A stretch of 64,000 bases of DNA from Flavobacterium glaciei (GCF_003350545.1 NZ_QQBA01000008.1:94191-158190); one strand, 5' to 3'. Shown: positions 45,848 to 56,121, numbered from the stretch's first letter. Notes: generated by a model not told the origin, from the letters alone. A program made the numbers and translations.

Positions 45848-45855
45848 TATCTTTG
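45848..45855 (+). promoter_or_regulatory. Promoter -7 element for purM
   Basis: TATCTTTG matches TAnnTTTG, 44 bases before the ATG. Confidence 0.58.
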
Positions 45856-45899
45856 CCGCACAACTACCTGTTATAAATCAGGCTTCACAACTAAACTAC

Positions 45900-47078
45900 A
45901 TGAGTTCAGATACTTCAAAAAGATATGCGCTTCGCGGTGTTTCGGCATCCAAAGAAGATGTTCATAATGCCATAAAAAACATTGATAAAGGTTTATTTCC
46001 ACAAGCTTTTTGCAAGATTGTCCCAGATTATTTAACGCAAGATGAGGATTACTGCCTTATCATGCATGCAGACGGAGCAGGAACAAAATCTTCTTTGGCG
46101 TACATGTATTGGAAAGAAACAGGAAATATTTCTGTTTGGAAAGGCATAGCTCAAGATGCTTTAATCATGAATATTGACGATTTATTGTGCGTAGGTGCAA
46201 CAGATAATATTTTGCTTTCGTCCACAATAGGAAGAAATAAAAATCTTATTCCAGCCGAAGTAATTTCAGCAATTATCAATGGAACTGAAGAACTGATTAA
46301 AGAATTAGATTCTTTTGGGGTAACCATACATTCAACTGGTGGAGAAACCGCAGATGTAGGCGATATTGTTCGAACTATAATCGTAGATTCAACAGTTACA
46401 GCGCGAATGAAACGTTCTAAAGTGATCGATAATGCTAATATCAAAGCTGGTGACGTAATTGTAGGATTGGCTTCTTTTGGTCAGGCCACGTACGAGAAAA
46501 GCTATAATGGCGGGATGGGAAGCAACGGGTTAACATCAGCGCGTCATGATGTATTCGGGAAGTATCTGGCTACTAAATATCCAGAGAGTTTTGATGCTGC
46601 AGTCCCTGAGGAATTAATCTATTCAGGACAAGTACAATTGACGGATGCCGTGACAAATTCACCTATTGATGCCGGACAATTAGTGCTGTCACCAACCAGA
46701 ACCTATGCGCCAATCATCAAGAAAATTTTAGACCAATATTCTTCTAATGAAATTCACGGAATGGTGCATTGCAGTGGAGGAGCGCAAACTAAAATTTTAC
46801 ATTTCGTAGAAAATTTACATATTATAAAAGACAATTTATTTCCAGTTCCGCCATTGTTTCAGTTAATTCAGGAACAATCTAAAACAGATTGGAAAGAAAT
46901 GTACCAAGTGTTCAATTGTGGTCACCGTATGGAAATTTATGTTCCAGAGGCTGTAGCACAAGACATTATTGCGATTTCAAAATCATTCAATGTTGATGCT
47001 CAAATTGTAGGTAGAGTTGAAGTTGCTACTGCAAAAAAGCTGACTATCAATAGTGAATATGGAACCTTTGAATACTAA
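45900..47078 (+). CDS. purM: Phosphoribosylformylglycinamidine cyclo-ligase (AIR synthase)
   Basis: A 392-residue ATP-dependent enzyme making aminoimidazole ribotide in purine synthesis. Motifs: LIMHADGAGTKSSLAYMYWK, IAQDALIMNIDDLLCVGATD, IHSTGGETADVGDIV, GDVIVGLASFGQATYEKSYN with GGMGSNGLTSARHDVFGKYL, HGMVHCSGGAQTKILHF and FNCGHRMEIYVP. It is longer than E. coli PurM (about 345) and belongs to the Bacteroidota AIR-synthase group. The downstream 47141 gene follows after 62 bases and may be cotranscribed. Confidence 0.93.
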   Translation: MSSDTSKRYALRGVSASKEDVHNAIKNIDKGLFPQAFCKIVPDYLTQDEDYCLIMHADGAGTKSSLAYMYWKETGNISVWKGIAQDALIMNIDDLLCVGATDNILLSSTIGRNKNLIPAEVISAIINGTEELIKELDSFGVTIHSTGGETADVGDIVRTIIVDSTVTARMKRSKVIDNANIKAGDVIVGLASFGQATYEKSYNGGMGSNGLTSARHDVFGKYLATKYPESFDAAVPEELIYSGQVQLTDAVTNSPIDAGQLVLSPTRTYAPIIKKILDQYSSNEIHGMVHCSGGAQTKILHFVENLHIIKDNLFPVPPLFQLIQEQSKTDWKEMYQVFNCGHRMEIYVPEAVAQDIIAISKSFNVDAQIVGRVEVATAKKLTINSEYGTFEY

Positions 47079-47140
47079 AAAGAATTAGTTGAAACTCAGT
47101 TTTCAATCTTTCTATTCCATAATCTATTAATTTTTTATCT

Positions 47141-47500
47141 ATGTACGAATTGGTTTTTTGGAGATATTTGGAGGGAATTTATCTCAACCATCACTTAGTT
47201 TATGAAGCTATTACTGAAGAGCAAGCTGAAATTGAAGGTTTGGAAGAACTTCCAGTTCAAGTGATTTTAAACAGAGTCGGTTCCGTATTTTCCAAATGGG
47301 AAAAAGTAGATGATAATAGTTGGAAAAACAACAATGGAGTAGGTGCGTTTCATATCAGAACGACGCCTCAAAGTATAAAAATCGATTGTTATGGCACTGA
47401 AGGAAAAACAATGGATACTTTAGTGAATGTTATGGAAGAATTCAAATGTCCGCTTTATGATCCGCAAGTTCCGGAACGTCATGACGAAATGAATGAATAA
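47141..47500 (+). CDS. Conserved-looking protein of unknown function
   Basis: A 119-residue cytoplasmic protein (YELVFWRYLEGIYLNHHLVY, LEELPVQVILNRVGSVFSKW, GVGAFHIRTTPQSIKIDCYG, MDTLVNVMEEFKCPLYDPQV). It looks like a compact alpha-beta protein, acidic, with no signal peptide. No family was recognised. It sits 62 bases behind purM in the same direction. A dispersed repeat begins right after its stop. Confidence 0.75.
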   Translation: MYELVFWRYLEGIYLNHHLVYEAITEEQAEIEGLEELPVQVILNRVGSVFSKWEKVDDNSWKNNNGVGAFHIRTTPQSIKIDCYGTEGKTMDTLVNVMEEFKCPLYDPQVPERHDEMNE

Positions 47501-47507
47501 AATTTTC

Positions 47508-47651
47508 AGGAGCTTATCCAGCACTCCGTTACAATACTCCCTTAAAAAAAATATTTTTCTAAATCCTGAAAGGAGCTTCCGTTGGTCGCTCTTTCAGGAC
47601 AAGAAAAATTATTTTTTTTTACAGTCGTTATTTTCACTTCGATCTGGGCTA
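47508..47651 (+). repeat. AGGAGC...GGGCTA dispersed repeat, copy 3
   Basis: Begins AGGAGCTTATCCAGCACTCC with GTTACAATACTCC, contains a second AGGAGCTTCCGTTGGTCGC and ends TCGATCTGGGCTA. Longer than the other copies, with an internal CCTGAAAGGAGC / GCTCTTTCAGG inverted pair. It lies between the convergent 47141 and M16 genes. Confidence 0.72.
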
Positions 47652-47693
47652 AAACAATCAGTGATGTTTGACCCAAATTAGTTTAAAATCAAC

Positions 47694-50534
47694 TTATTTT
47701 ACCGCTGGTTTATTCAAAAGAATTGGTTCTCCAAAACCTATTTGCTCCAGCTTTTTCAATTGTGTTTCAGCATCGCCCACTATTAAATAAATCATTTTAT
47801 CAGCATTCAAATACTTTTCTGAAAGTTTTTTTATGGCGTCTGTAGTACTGTTTTTTACAATGTTTTCCTGTTGTTTAGCATAATCATCGGCATAATTATA
47901 GTTACTAATATCATACAACATTTGTAGTTTAGAAGATAAAGTTTCAAATGCTCTAGCATTACTTTTTATTAAATATCCTTTAGTTACCTCAAGATCATTC
48001 TCGTTGAAGTTTTTTCCATATTGCGAAAGAATTTCTTTAATCAAACTAACGGATTCATAAGTTACATTCGAACGCACACCACTTGCAATAGTAAATGGAC
48101 CTTTGTTTACAGAACCGTTAAACGAAGAACTGATGCCATACGTATATCCTTTTCCTTCACGTAATTCTTGCGTCAATTGTGAGGCAAAACTACCACCACC
48201 CAAACGATAATTCATGATTTGAACAGGATAAAAATCAGCATCTGTGGCAGCAAGTGCAGGATATCCAATTTTAATTACAGATTGTTTTGCTCCCGGAACA
48301 TCATAAAAATAAATTTTAGAGGGTGCTACAGTATTCGAAACAATTGGTTTAGGAACCATAACTTTTTTAGCCTCCCAGTTTTTATTTAGAGTAGCTAATG
48401 AATTGGTCACTTCCGCTTTTGCAATAGCGCCAACAATTTGAAAATTAGCAACTGATGGAGCTACATTTTTAGTATAATAATTTTTTAAATCATCAACAGT
48501 AATGCTGTTTACAGAATTTTCGGTACCAATCCTATTGTTCGCTAAAATCGATTCTTTACCGTAAAGTAATTTTTTGAATTCATTTCTGGCAATACTATTT
48601 GGATCTGCTTTTTGCTGTAGAATTTGGCTTAAAGTACTTTGTTTAATTAAATCAAATTCTTTTGTGTCCCAGCGCGGTTGCAATAGTATTTCCTGAACTA
48701 AAGTCATAGTTGCATTGTAATTCTTTGCCAAAGTATTGCCTGATATAAAAATGGATTCATCAGTTGCATACGCTCTAATGGTTGCTCCCAGACTTTCGAT
48801 AGCATTTTCCAGTTGTTCCGGAGTTTTATTTTTGGTTCCTTTCGTCATCAGTTCCGCCAGCATATTCGAAACACCTATTTTACCCGTGTTTTCAAGTAAC
48901 ATTCCGCCTTTTATTTGCAATTGAAATTGCACAAGCGGTACCTCATGATTCTCGATTCCTAAAACATTCAATCCCGATGATAACTTATTTTTCCATACCG
49001 ATGGTAATTTTACATCAGGGCTTTCTCCATAAGCTGGTTCAACAGTTCGGTCAAATTTAGAAGGTGTTTTTTCATACGTTGCTGCAATACTGGCATCAAA
49101 CGCATCTTCTTTTCCTTCAACGATTTTTTCCTCAACAACTTCGGCTAATGTTGATCCAACCAAAATTAAATTTGACTCTCCTTTTGGAACAAAACTAGTG
49201 GCTACAAAATGTTTTCCTTTGATGTATTTTTGATACACTCGCATTACATCTTCGGTGGTAACTGCAAGAATATTTTTTACATCTTGATTGATATAATCCG
49301 GAGTTCCCGCAAAAATCTCATATTGCGCCAGTTGAAAACCTTTTCCTAATACACTGGATAAATTCGTGTAAAAAGCAGTTTCTTGTCCCGCTTTAATTCG
49401 GTTTAAATCACCTTGCGAAATCCCTTCGACTTCAAAGTTTTTAAAAGCTTCATTGACGCCGTTTATTACGTCATTCAAATTTGTTTTTTCAAATGCCGTT
49501 ACGCTCAACATATATTGACCCGCAATTTCTGAATTGTATTGAAAAACATCTGCGGCATCAGTTAATTTTTTTTCTTCTACTAATGTTTTGTACAAAGGCG
49601 CTTTTTTACCTTTGGAAAGATAACTAGCCAAAACTTCTAAAGCATAACTGTCAGGGTGGTATTCGTAAACTGAAGGCCAAGTCAGGGTGAGTTGTGGTAA
49701 CTTGGCAAAGTTATCTTCATAATATAATTTTTTTGTTTCATTCAATGTTACAGACTGCTTTTCCATTTTAGGAATAGCTTCACCGCGTTTTATTTCTCCA
49801 AAATATTTTTCGACCCAAGCTTTGGTTTGTTTCACATCAAAATCTCCAGCAATTGTTAATGTCACATTGTTAGGAACATACCAGCGATTGTAAAAACTTT
49901 TTACATCTTCAAGCGTTGCATTTTGTAAATCTTCTAAGGAACCAATGACATCCCAATTGTACGGATGCGTTGCTGGGTATAAATTTTTAGAAATTACAGA
50001 AAAATTGTGTCCATAAGGTCGGTTATCATAACTCTGTCTTTTTTCATTTTTAACGACCTGCTTTTCTTTAGCTAAAACCGGTTCTGTTACCGTGTTGATA
50101 AAGAAACCCAATTTATCTGCTTCAGCCCAAATCATTTTTTCAAGTGCATCTTTAGGCACAGTCTGAAAATAATTGGTTCTATCTCTACTAGTAGAACCAT
50201 TGGCACCTTCACCACCAATACGGGCGCTCATTTTATCAAGTCCTCCTTTTCCTAAATTCTCTGATTCCAAGAAAAGTAAATGCTCAAACAAATGTGCAAA
50301 TCCGGTGCGACCGGCTTTCTCTCTCGCAGAGCCTACATGACTAGTCAAGGCAACTGCAACTACAGGATCTGAGCGGTCAATATGCAAGATAACTTGTAAT
50401 CCATTATTTAAAGTAAATTTTTCAAACGCGACTTTAAATTCTTTTGATTTATCCGTTTTACTTTGATTTTGACAATACGAACTGAATGTTGAAAAAAGAA
50501 TGAAAGGAAGGATTAGAAACGAAATTGATTTCAT
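47694..50534 (-). CDS. Exported M16 (insulinase) family metallopeptidase, two-module
   Basis: A 946-residue protein with signal peptide. Module 1 has the inverted zinc motif HLFEH at residues 81-85 (GFAHLFEHLLFLESENLGKG) and the distal Glu in VLAKEKQVVKNEKRQSYDNR, so it is catalytic. Module 2, from about 510, has KLSSGLNVLGIENHEVPLVQ and GGMLLENTGKIGVSNMLAEL with no HxxEH, the inactive half usual in fused bacterial M16 proteins. C-terminal MNYRLGGGSFASQLTQELRE and GKGYTYGISSSFNG are the M16 Arg/Tyr substrate-binding region. Probably a periplasmic or surface oligopeptidase. Confidence 0.94.
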   Translation of the reverse strand: MKSISFLILPFILFSTFSSYCQNQSKTDKSKEFKVAFEKFTLNNGLQVILHIDRSDPVVAVALTSHVGSAREKAGRTGFAHLFEHLLFLESENLGKGGLDKMSARIGGEGANGSTSRDRTNYFQTVPKDALEKMIWAEADKLGFFINTVTEPVLAKEKQVVKNEKRQSYDNRPYGHNFSVISKNLYPATHPYNWDVIGSLEDLQNATLEDVKSFYNRWYVPNNVTLTIAGDFDVKQTKAWVEKYFGEIKRGEAIPKMEKQSVTLNETKKLYYEDNFAKLPQLTLTWPSVYEYHPDSYALEVLASYLSKGKKAPLYKTLVEEKKLTDAADVFQYNSEIAGQYMLSVTAFEKTNLNDVINGVNEAFKNFEVEGISQGDLNRIKAGQETAFYTNLSSVLGKGFQLAQYEIFAGTPDYINQDVKNILAVTTEDVMRVYQKYIKGKHFVATSFVPKGESNLILVGSTLAEVVEEKIVEGKEDAFDASIAATYEKTPSKFDRTVEPAYGESPDVKLPSVWKNKLSSGLNVLGIENHEVPLVQFQLQIKGGMLLENTGKIGVSNMLAELMTKGTKNKTPEQLENAIESLGATIRAYATDESIFISGNTLAKNYNATMTLVQEILLQPRWDTKEFDLIKQSTLSQILQQKADPNSIARNEFKKLLYGKESILANNRIGTENSVNSITVDDLKNYYTKNVAPSVANFQIVGAIAKAEVTNSLATLNKNWEAKKVMVPKPIVSNTVAPSKIYFYDVPGAKQSVIKIGYPALAATDADFYPVQIMNYRLGGGSFASQLTQELREGKGYTYGISSSFNGSVNKGPFTIASGVRSNVTYESVSLIKEILSQYGKNFNENDLEVTKGYLIKSNARAFETLSSKLQMLYDISNYNYADDYAKQQENIVKNSTTDAIKKLSEKYLNADKMIYLIVGDAETQLKKLEQIGFGEPILLNKPAVK

Positions 50535-50831
50535 TGTTTTGTTTTTAAAATTGGAGTTCGTTGCTATTTGTTGAATTCAACTAATTTTTAGCAACCGATA
50601 ACGAAATTAAGAAAATTATAATAATAAATCCCTAAAAAGCAAGAAGTTAAATTTTAATATTTGTTTTAAATTTATGACTTTAATAGTTGGTATTCAGTTT
50701 TTTAATTTCCCATTTTGCAATTTGAATTAGGGAATTCTAAATATATTTTTTACTTAGGGCTACATTAGTAAAGTTTAATACATGCAAAAACTTTAAATTG
50801 GTAGTTTTTACAGCCATAATTAAAAATAAAT

Positions 50832-51428
50832 ATGAGCATATCTTTATCTCAAAACACCATTTTAGAGGACGAATCTGTTTTATTGCGTCCGCTAATGGAA
50901 TCAGATTACAAAAATTTATTAGAATTTTCTATTAACGAACCTGATACATGGAAGTATTCCCTTGTTCAGGCAAATGGAAAGGAAAATCTGGAAAAATACA
51001 TTCAAATAGCGCTTAAAGCCAAAGAAAACGAAACTGAATTTCCCTTTATAGTTTTCGATAAGAAAACAGGAAAGTATGCGGGAAGTACTCGTTTTTATGA
51101 TATTAATTTTGAATTCAAAACGCTGCAACTAGGATATACCTGGTACGGTCGAGCGTTTCGTGGAACTGGGTTAAACAAGCATTGTAAATTTTTATTATTG
51201 CAATTTGCATTCGAAACTTTAGGAATGGAACGAGTTGAGTTTCGCGCTGACAATAATAACGAACGAAGCATTGCAGCGATGAAAAGCATCGGTTGTAAAG
51301 TAGAAGGTGTGTTGCGCAATCATATGCCTACCCAAGGGAGCGAGGCTCGACGAGACAGTATTATATTAAGCATCTTAAAAAATGAATGGTTTGATGCTGT
51401 GAAAGCGAACCTAAAAAATAAATTATAA
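50832..51428 (+). CDS. GNAT-family N-acetyltransferase (RimJ/RimL-like)
   Basis: A 198-residue acetyltransferase: SVLLRPLMESDYKNLLEFSI at the N-terminus, LQLGYTWYGRAFRGTGLNKH for acetyl-CoA pyrophosphate (R-G-T-G), and VEFRADNNNERSIAAMKSIG followed by CKVEGVLRNH, the RimJ/RimL-type tail. Acceptor substrate unknown. Convergent with the PAS protein gene; no operon. Confidence 0.9.
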   Translation: MSISLSQNTILEDESVLLRPLMESDYKNLLEFSINEPDTWKYSLVQANGKENLEKYIQIALKAKENETEFPFIVFDKKTGKYAGSTRFYDINFEFKTLQLGYTWYGRAFRGTGLNKHCKFLLLQFAFETLGMERVEFRADNNNERSIAAMKSIGCKVEGVLRNHMPTQGSEARRDSIILSILKNEWFDAVKANLKNKL

Positions 51429-51479
51429 TGGATAAATATGGATACCGGAATTTTGCATAATGCTTAAATCATTGTATTA

Positions 51480-53618
51480 TTACTGCTCTTTTCGGAATCC
51501 AATTAATTTTCTGTATTTTGATTCAGATTCTTTCAAATCTTGTTCCATTTGTTTGTATTTACTGATGTCTTTTATCGTTACAACAGCTGCAACTACATGG
51601 TTGTTTTGATCAACTAAGGGTCTGCCGCTGATAAGTACTCTTTTCTTTTCCCGCAACTTTGGATTCCAAAGGATTATTTCAATATCTGTAGTCACTTCAC
51701 CCCTTAGTGCGCGTTCCATGGGTAAGTTTTGCGAAGGGAAAATGGTTTTTTCATCAGGAAAGTAAAGCTCGAAATGATTGCTTAAATTTGGGGATATTTG
51801 GTCATCTTCTTCGATTCCAAAAATTTCATTGGCCATATCATTAGCCATTATTATTTTTTTATCGGCATTTGCAACAATAATTCCTTCACTAATATTTTCG
51901 ACAATTAATCGTAATTTTTCTTCATTTTCATAGAGATTGTCTATGGCTAGTTGTTGTTCATTTTCGAGTTCTACCAATTCCGTGACATTTCGCCCTACGG
52001 AATAAAAAACTCCGTTTAGTAGATCCATATTACTATTCCAATCAAGCCATTTATACGAACCGTCTTTGCAGAGAAACCGAGTTCTAAAATTGACAATTGA
52101 TTCCCCTTTTATATGTTTTTCCAGAACATCTCCGGCTGTTTTCTTATCATCAGGGTGAATTATATCCATGAATTTTATCCTATTCATGTCTTCCTGATTG
52201 TATCCAAGGGTTTTTGTAAAAGCTTGATTGATTTTGATAAAATGATTGTCTTTAGCCACGGTTAAAATGTCGAATGCCATATCAAAAAACATATTTGCTA
52301 TCTTTAAGGATTCGTTATTTTTAATCATTTCAGAAACATCTCTGGCAACAGCATAAATTATTCCCGTTTGAATATCAATTGTACAAGTCCAGTCAAACCA
52401 TTTGTAAGAACCGTCTTTTAATCTTTCTCGAACTCTGTTGCTGATAGCGGAGCCGCTCACTTGTAATTTTTTAATTCCATCCATAAAGATTGAAGCATCC
52501 TCAGGATGAATAAAATCTAAAAATGGCTTGTTGATGATTTCTTTTTGATCGTATCTAAGTATTCTTGTAAATGCAGGGTTTACTTTTACAAATTTTTCAT
52601 TTTTAATTACAACAAACATATCAAACGACATATAAAAAAACGTATTTGCAACATTTAAGGCTGTTTCGGTTTCTTTTTGAGCAGTAATATCGCTGGCTAC
52701 AGCATACAATAATCCCGATATGACGTCAGGGAACACTGACCAAACGAGCCATTTAGTAGACCCATCTTTGCAAATGTATCTGTTCTCGAATTTTATGGAA
52801 GGAGCTCCAGTTTGAAGTTTAGCAACTTCTTTTTTAGTGATTTCAATATCATCGGGATGTGTAAATTCTAAAAAGCTTTTGCTTAATAATTCTTCTTCAG
52901 AATACCCTAATATTTTACTAACTGCGGGATTCACTTTTACGAATTTATTCATAGAAGAAATAATCATCAAATCCACTGACATGTTAAAGAATTTATCAGC
53001 GGCTTTTGAAGATTCCTCTAGTTTTTTTCTTTCGGAGATATCTGTAAAAATCCCACCAATAGCATAAATTCTTTTTGCGGAGTCGTAGATGGGGAATTTT
53101 ACAGCAATGTACGTGTGTTCGCCATCAGATTGTTGAATTGTTTCCTCAGTTTTTAATTCTTTTAATACTTTGACAACCTCAAAATCAGAATTTCGGTTGG
53201 CATCAGCTATTGAAACAGGTAAAAAATCATGATCTGTTTTGCCTATGATTTCTTCATTTGTGATTTTATACAAAGTTTCAAATTGTCTGTTAATCAATAA
53301 ATATTCGCCATTTATTTTTTTTATAAACATAGGGCTCAATGTATTGTCAATAATCGATTGCAGCAGTTGTTTGTTCTCTAAAAGTAAATCTTGAGAAATT
53401 TTCTTTGCCTTAATTTGGGATCGAATGATAAAATAAACAACAGTCAACAATATTACGGAAAGAATAATTAATGCAAATTCTATCCACTTTAATGTTGTAT
53501 CCAAAGCTTGATTTCTTTGTTTGTCAATTCTTAAAATAAACACCCAGGCAATGGCAAAAACAACGAATAGGTTTAGGATAAATCCAATGATTATTTTTTT
53601 TTCTATTGAAATTTTCAT
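51480..53618 (-). CDS. Membrane multi-PAS protein without output domain
   Basis: A 712-residue protein with two N-terminal helices (about 10-28 and 44-65), then five consecutive PAS domains at roughly 85-195, 200-315, 320-435, 440-555 and 570-690. PAS2-4 are clear copies of each other (KFVKVNPAVSKILGYSEEEL, KFVKVNPAFTRILRYDQKEI, HFIKINQAFTKTLGYNQEDM; each followed by HPDD or HPED and KDGS-YKW-W). The chain ends KQMEQDLKESESKYRKLIGF plus RKEQ, the start of the helix that normally leads into a further PAS or kinase, then stops. No HisKA, HATPase, GGDEF or phosphatase domain is present or seen downstream. It is either a truncated kinase or a stand-alone sensor. Confidence 0.9.
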   Translation of the reverse strand: MKISIEKKIIIGFILNLFVVFAIAWVFILRIDKQRNQALDTTLKWIEFALIILSVILLTVVYFIIRSQIKAKKISQDLLLENKQLLQSIIDNTLSPMFIKKINGEYLLINRQFETLYKITNEEIIGKTDHDFLPVSIADANRNSDFEVVKVLKELKTEETIQQSDGEHTYIAVKFPIYDSAKRIYAIGGIFTDISERKKLEESSKAADKFFNMSVDLMIISSMNKFVKVNPAVSKILGYSEEELLSKSFLEFTHPDDIEITKKEVAKLQTGAPSIKFENRYICKDGSTKWLVWSVFPDVISGLLYAVASDITAQKETETALNVANTFFYMSFDMFVVIKNEKFVKVNPAFTRILRYDQKEIINKPFLDFIHPEDASIFMDGIKKLQVSGSAISNRVRERLKDGSYKWFDWTCTIDIQTGIIYAVARDVSEMIKNNESLKIANMFFDMAFDILTVAKDNHFIKINQAFTKTLGYNQEDMNRIKFMDIIHPDDKKTAGDVLEKHIKGESIVNFRTRFLCKDGSYKWLDWNSNMDLLNGVFYSVGRNVTELVELENEQQLAIDNLYENEEKLRLIVENISEGIIVANADKKIIMANDMANEIFGIEEDDQISPNLSNHFELYFPDEKTIFPSQNLPMERALRGEVTTDIEIILWNPKLREKKRVLISGRPLVDQNNHVVAAVVTIKDISKYKQMEQDLKESESKYRKLIGFRKEQ

Positions 53619-54106
53619 AATTATATGGTATAAAAATTAAATAGTAGTAATTGCAATATCTAAGATATAGAGAATCACTTTAAGTGTATGAAAGTTAGTT
53701 AATTAAAATGAATTAACAAGTAGTTCTTGAAGATTTGTTGGGTAGTGTCACTCTAATATAAAGATTAAAAAAAGAGATGCTTATTTTTAATTGTAGCTTG
53801 TCTTCAATTTTAATTCGGATAGATTTGAATACAATTTATTCTTTACAGTTTTAGCAAATAGATTGAATTAAGATCGTTATTTGAATGTTGTGATAGAATC
53901 AGGATCAGATGCGATTTGCTATAACAAAGAATTATTTATCATAGATATACATAACGCATCTGAAGCTTTTGAGTGTGTTTATGTGATCTTAATGTTATTT
54001 TCTCGTCGTTTAACGAATGAGTTACCTATAATTTAAGGATTAAGAGACCTAATGCTAAATTTTATTTTAGCCATAACATTATTGTATCATCATTATATGT
54101 TAATAA
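53619..54106. other. AT-rich intergenic DNA
   Basis: No gene seen in this stretch. One short inverted pair, CAGATGCG (53906-53913) and CGCATCTG (53955-53962), spans about 40 bases. The interval continues into a diverged cassette-type repeat. Confidence 0.5.
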
Positions 54107-54335
54107 AAGGACTTGTGTCCAAAAGTGACCGAATACACTAAACTAAATCTAAAATGCTACTCAAAAAAAAAGAGGACACTACATCCTCTTATAATTCTTT
54201 CTTAAATCTTTACGATAACTTCTTAATTCTTAACAGAGTATAGTTCTCCTGCACAAATGGTACAGAATGTTCAACTCGGGTTTCATTGTTTGGCTTGAAG
54301 ACACAGCGAAACTCTAATTTTAAGTATATGGTTTG
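54107..54335 (-). repeat. Cassette-type repeat R0 (diverged)
   Basis: Shares, in the same order as 62860-63068, a small hairpin (GGACTTGTGTCC), AAAGTGAxxGAAxACACTA, the AAAAAAGAGGA..TCCTCTT hairpin, CTTTACGATAA, GTTCAACTCGGGTTTCATTG and GCGAAACTCTAA. It lies downstream of the minus-strand SulP gene, with about 200 bases of AT-rich DNA between (54336-54534, nothing else seen). Confidence 0.7.
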
Positions 54336-54534
54336 TTATTTTTTATTGAATGTAATTTTCACAACTAAATAAATTTTAAGGTTGATTGCAAGACCGTTAA
54401 AAAAAATATTTATTTAACCTATACAATGCACATACGAGCATTGTGAATTAATTATATATTTTATTGTATTTTTTTATTTATGATTTCTTGATCATATTAT
54501 TACCTCAAAATTTGCCAATTATAGCTAATTACAA

Positions 54535-56121
54535 TTATGATACATGATTGCTATTAGTACTATTTTCGATCTTATATGCACTTTTAAAATCCTGTAGTTC
54601 TACAATGATATTTTTATCTTTTGAACCATATTGTTTAAAATCTTTTATCAATTCTAAGACATCGTAGTCAATATATACAGTGTTTTTTGCACTTATAATC
54701 ACTTTTGAATTTTCAGGCAAATGTCTTAATGTTTCTTTTATTGCTGCTTTGTTAAGAAAAGAAACCTCCTGAGCTAAATCAATATTAATATCTTCTCCTT
54801 CTTTATGTTCCTCTTTTTTGAAAAAATAAGCCAATTTCATATTGCCCGAAAGAATAAAGAAAACACTTACTAATAAGCCAATTCCCACTCCCTTTAATAA
54901 ATCTATGCCTACTACACCTATGACTGTCACTATAAATGGAATAAACTGGAATTTACCAATTTTCCACATGTGCATAAAAACCTTAGGGCTCGCTAATTTG
55001 AAACCAATCATGATTAGTATTGCCGCCAAACATGCCATTGGAATTTTATTTAATAATCCTGGTATTAAGACTACCGTTAAAAGCAAGAGTAAACCATGAA
55101 ATATGGCTGAGAATTTAGTTCTTGCTCCTGCCTGTATATTTGCTGATGTTCTCACGATAACGCTAGTCATTGGTAAACCACCTATTAAACCAGAAATAAT
55201 ATTTCCTATACCTTGAGCCTTTAATTCAGTATTAGCGCTTGAGTATCTTTTTAAAGGGTCTAATTTATCACCGGCTTCGAGACACAATAGTGTTTCAATA
55301 CTTGCCACTGCTGCAATGGTAGCTGCCGTTATCCATACTTTCGGGTTGCTAATTCCAGCGAAATTAGGCAATGTAAATTGAGCAATAAATTCATCAATTG
55401 AACCTGCTACGGGTAATGTCACTAAATGGTCTCTAGAAATTAAAAGCTGTGAATTAGCTAAACGAAATGCTTCATTTAATAAAATACCGACTACAACTAC
55501 AACTAATGCCCCAGGCAACACTTTAAGTTTTTTCAGAAAAGGGAGTTTGTTAAACGCCACTAGAATTCCTATTGATAGTAAGGTTAAAATAATAATACCC
55601 GTATGAGCAAAGTTTAATGAATGTATAATCTCATTAAAAAAACCACTGTCAGCTGAGTCAGTAAGGTTATAATTAAAAAAATCACCATCGTGTTCTTTGT
55701 CATATCCTATGGCATGTGGCAATTCTTTCTTGATTATAATAATACCAATACCTGTTAACATTCCCTCAATTACACCTGATGGGAAATAATTTGAAATAGT
55801 TCCTGCTTTTGCAAAACCTAGTATCAACTGTAAAATTCCTGCTAAAACAATAGCTAATAAGAATGTCTCAAAACCCAAATCTTGAATAGCAAGTAATACA
55901 ATGGCAATTAAGCCTGCAGCCGGACCAGAAACACTTACGTTTGAACCACTAAAATAACCTACAATCAAGCCGCCAATGACGCCACTAATAATACCAGCAA
56001 ATGGAGATGCTCCTGAAGCAACTGCGATGCCTAAACACAAGGGTAATGCAACTAAAAAAACCACCAAGCCTGAAAGGCTGTCGGTTTTTAACGATGAGAA
56101 TTTTAAATTGTTTTTATTCAT
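54535..56121 (-). CDS. SulP-family anion transporter
   Basis: A 528-residue inner-membrane transporter. The SulP core shows DSLSGLVVFLVALPLCLGIA, ASGASPFAGIISGVIGGLIV, GSNVSVSGPAAGLIAIVLLA, SIETLLCLEAGDKLDPLKRY and GLIGGLPMTSVIVRTSANIQ. The C-terminal about 80 residues are a short STAS-like domain (VSFLNKAAIKETLRHLPENS, TVYIDYDVLELIKDF). SulP proteins carry sulfate, bicarbonate or other anions. The beta-carbonic anhydrase gene 41 bases upstream on the same strand makes bicarbonate the most likely substrate (BicA-like), by context only. Confidence 0.92.
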   Translation of the reverse strand: MNKNNLKFSSLKTDSLSGLVVFLVALPLCLGIAVASGASPFAGIISGVIGGLIVGYFSGSNVSVSGPAAGLIAIVLLAIQDLGFETFLLAIVLAGILQLILGFAKAGTISNYFPSGVIEGMLTGIGIIIIKKELPHAIGYDKEHDGDFFNYNLTDSADSGFFNEIIHSLNFAHTGIIILTLLSIGILVAFNKLPFLKKLKVLPGALVVVVVGILLNEAFRLANSQLLISRDHLVTLPVAGSIDEFIAQFTLPNFAGISNPKVWITAATIAAVASIETLLCLEAGDKLDPLKRYSSANTELKAQGIGNIISGLIGGLPMTSVIVRTSANIQAGARTKFSAIFHGLLLLLTVVLIPGLLNKIPMACLAAILIMIGFKLASPKVFMHMWKIGKFQFIPFIVTVIGVVGIDLLKGVGIGLLVSVFFILSGNMKLAYFFKKEEHKEGEDINIDLAQEVSFLNKAAIKETLRHLPENSKVIISAKNTVYIDYDVLELIKDFKQYGSKDKNIIVELQDFKSAYKIENSTNSNHVS

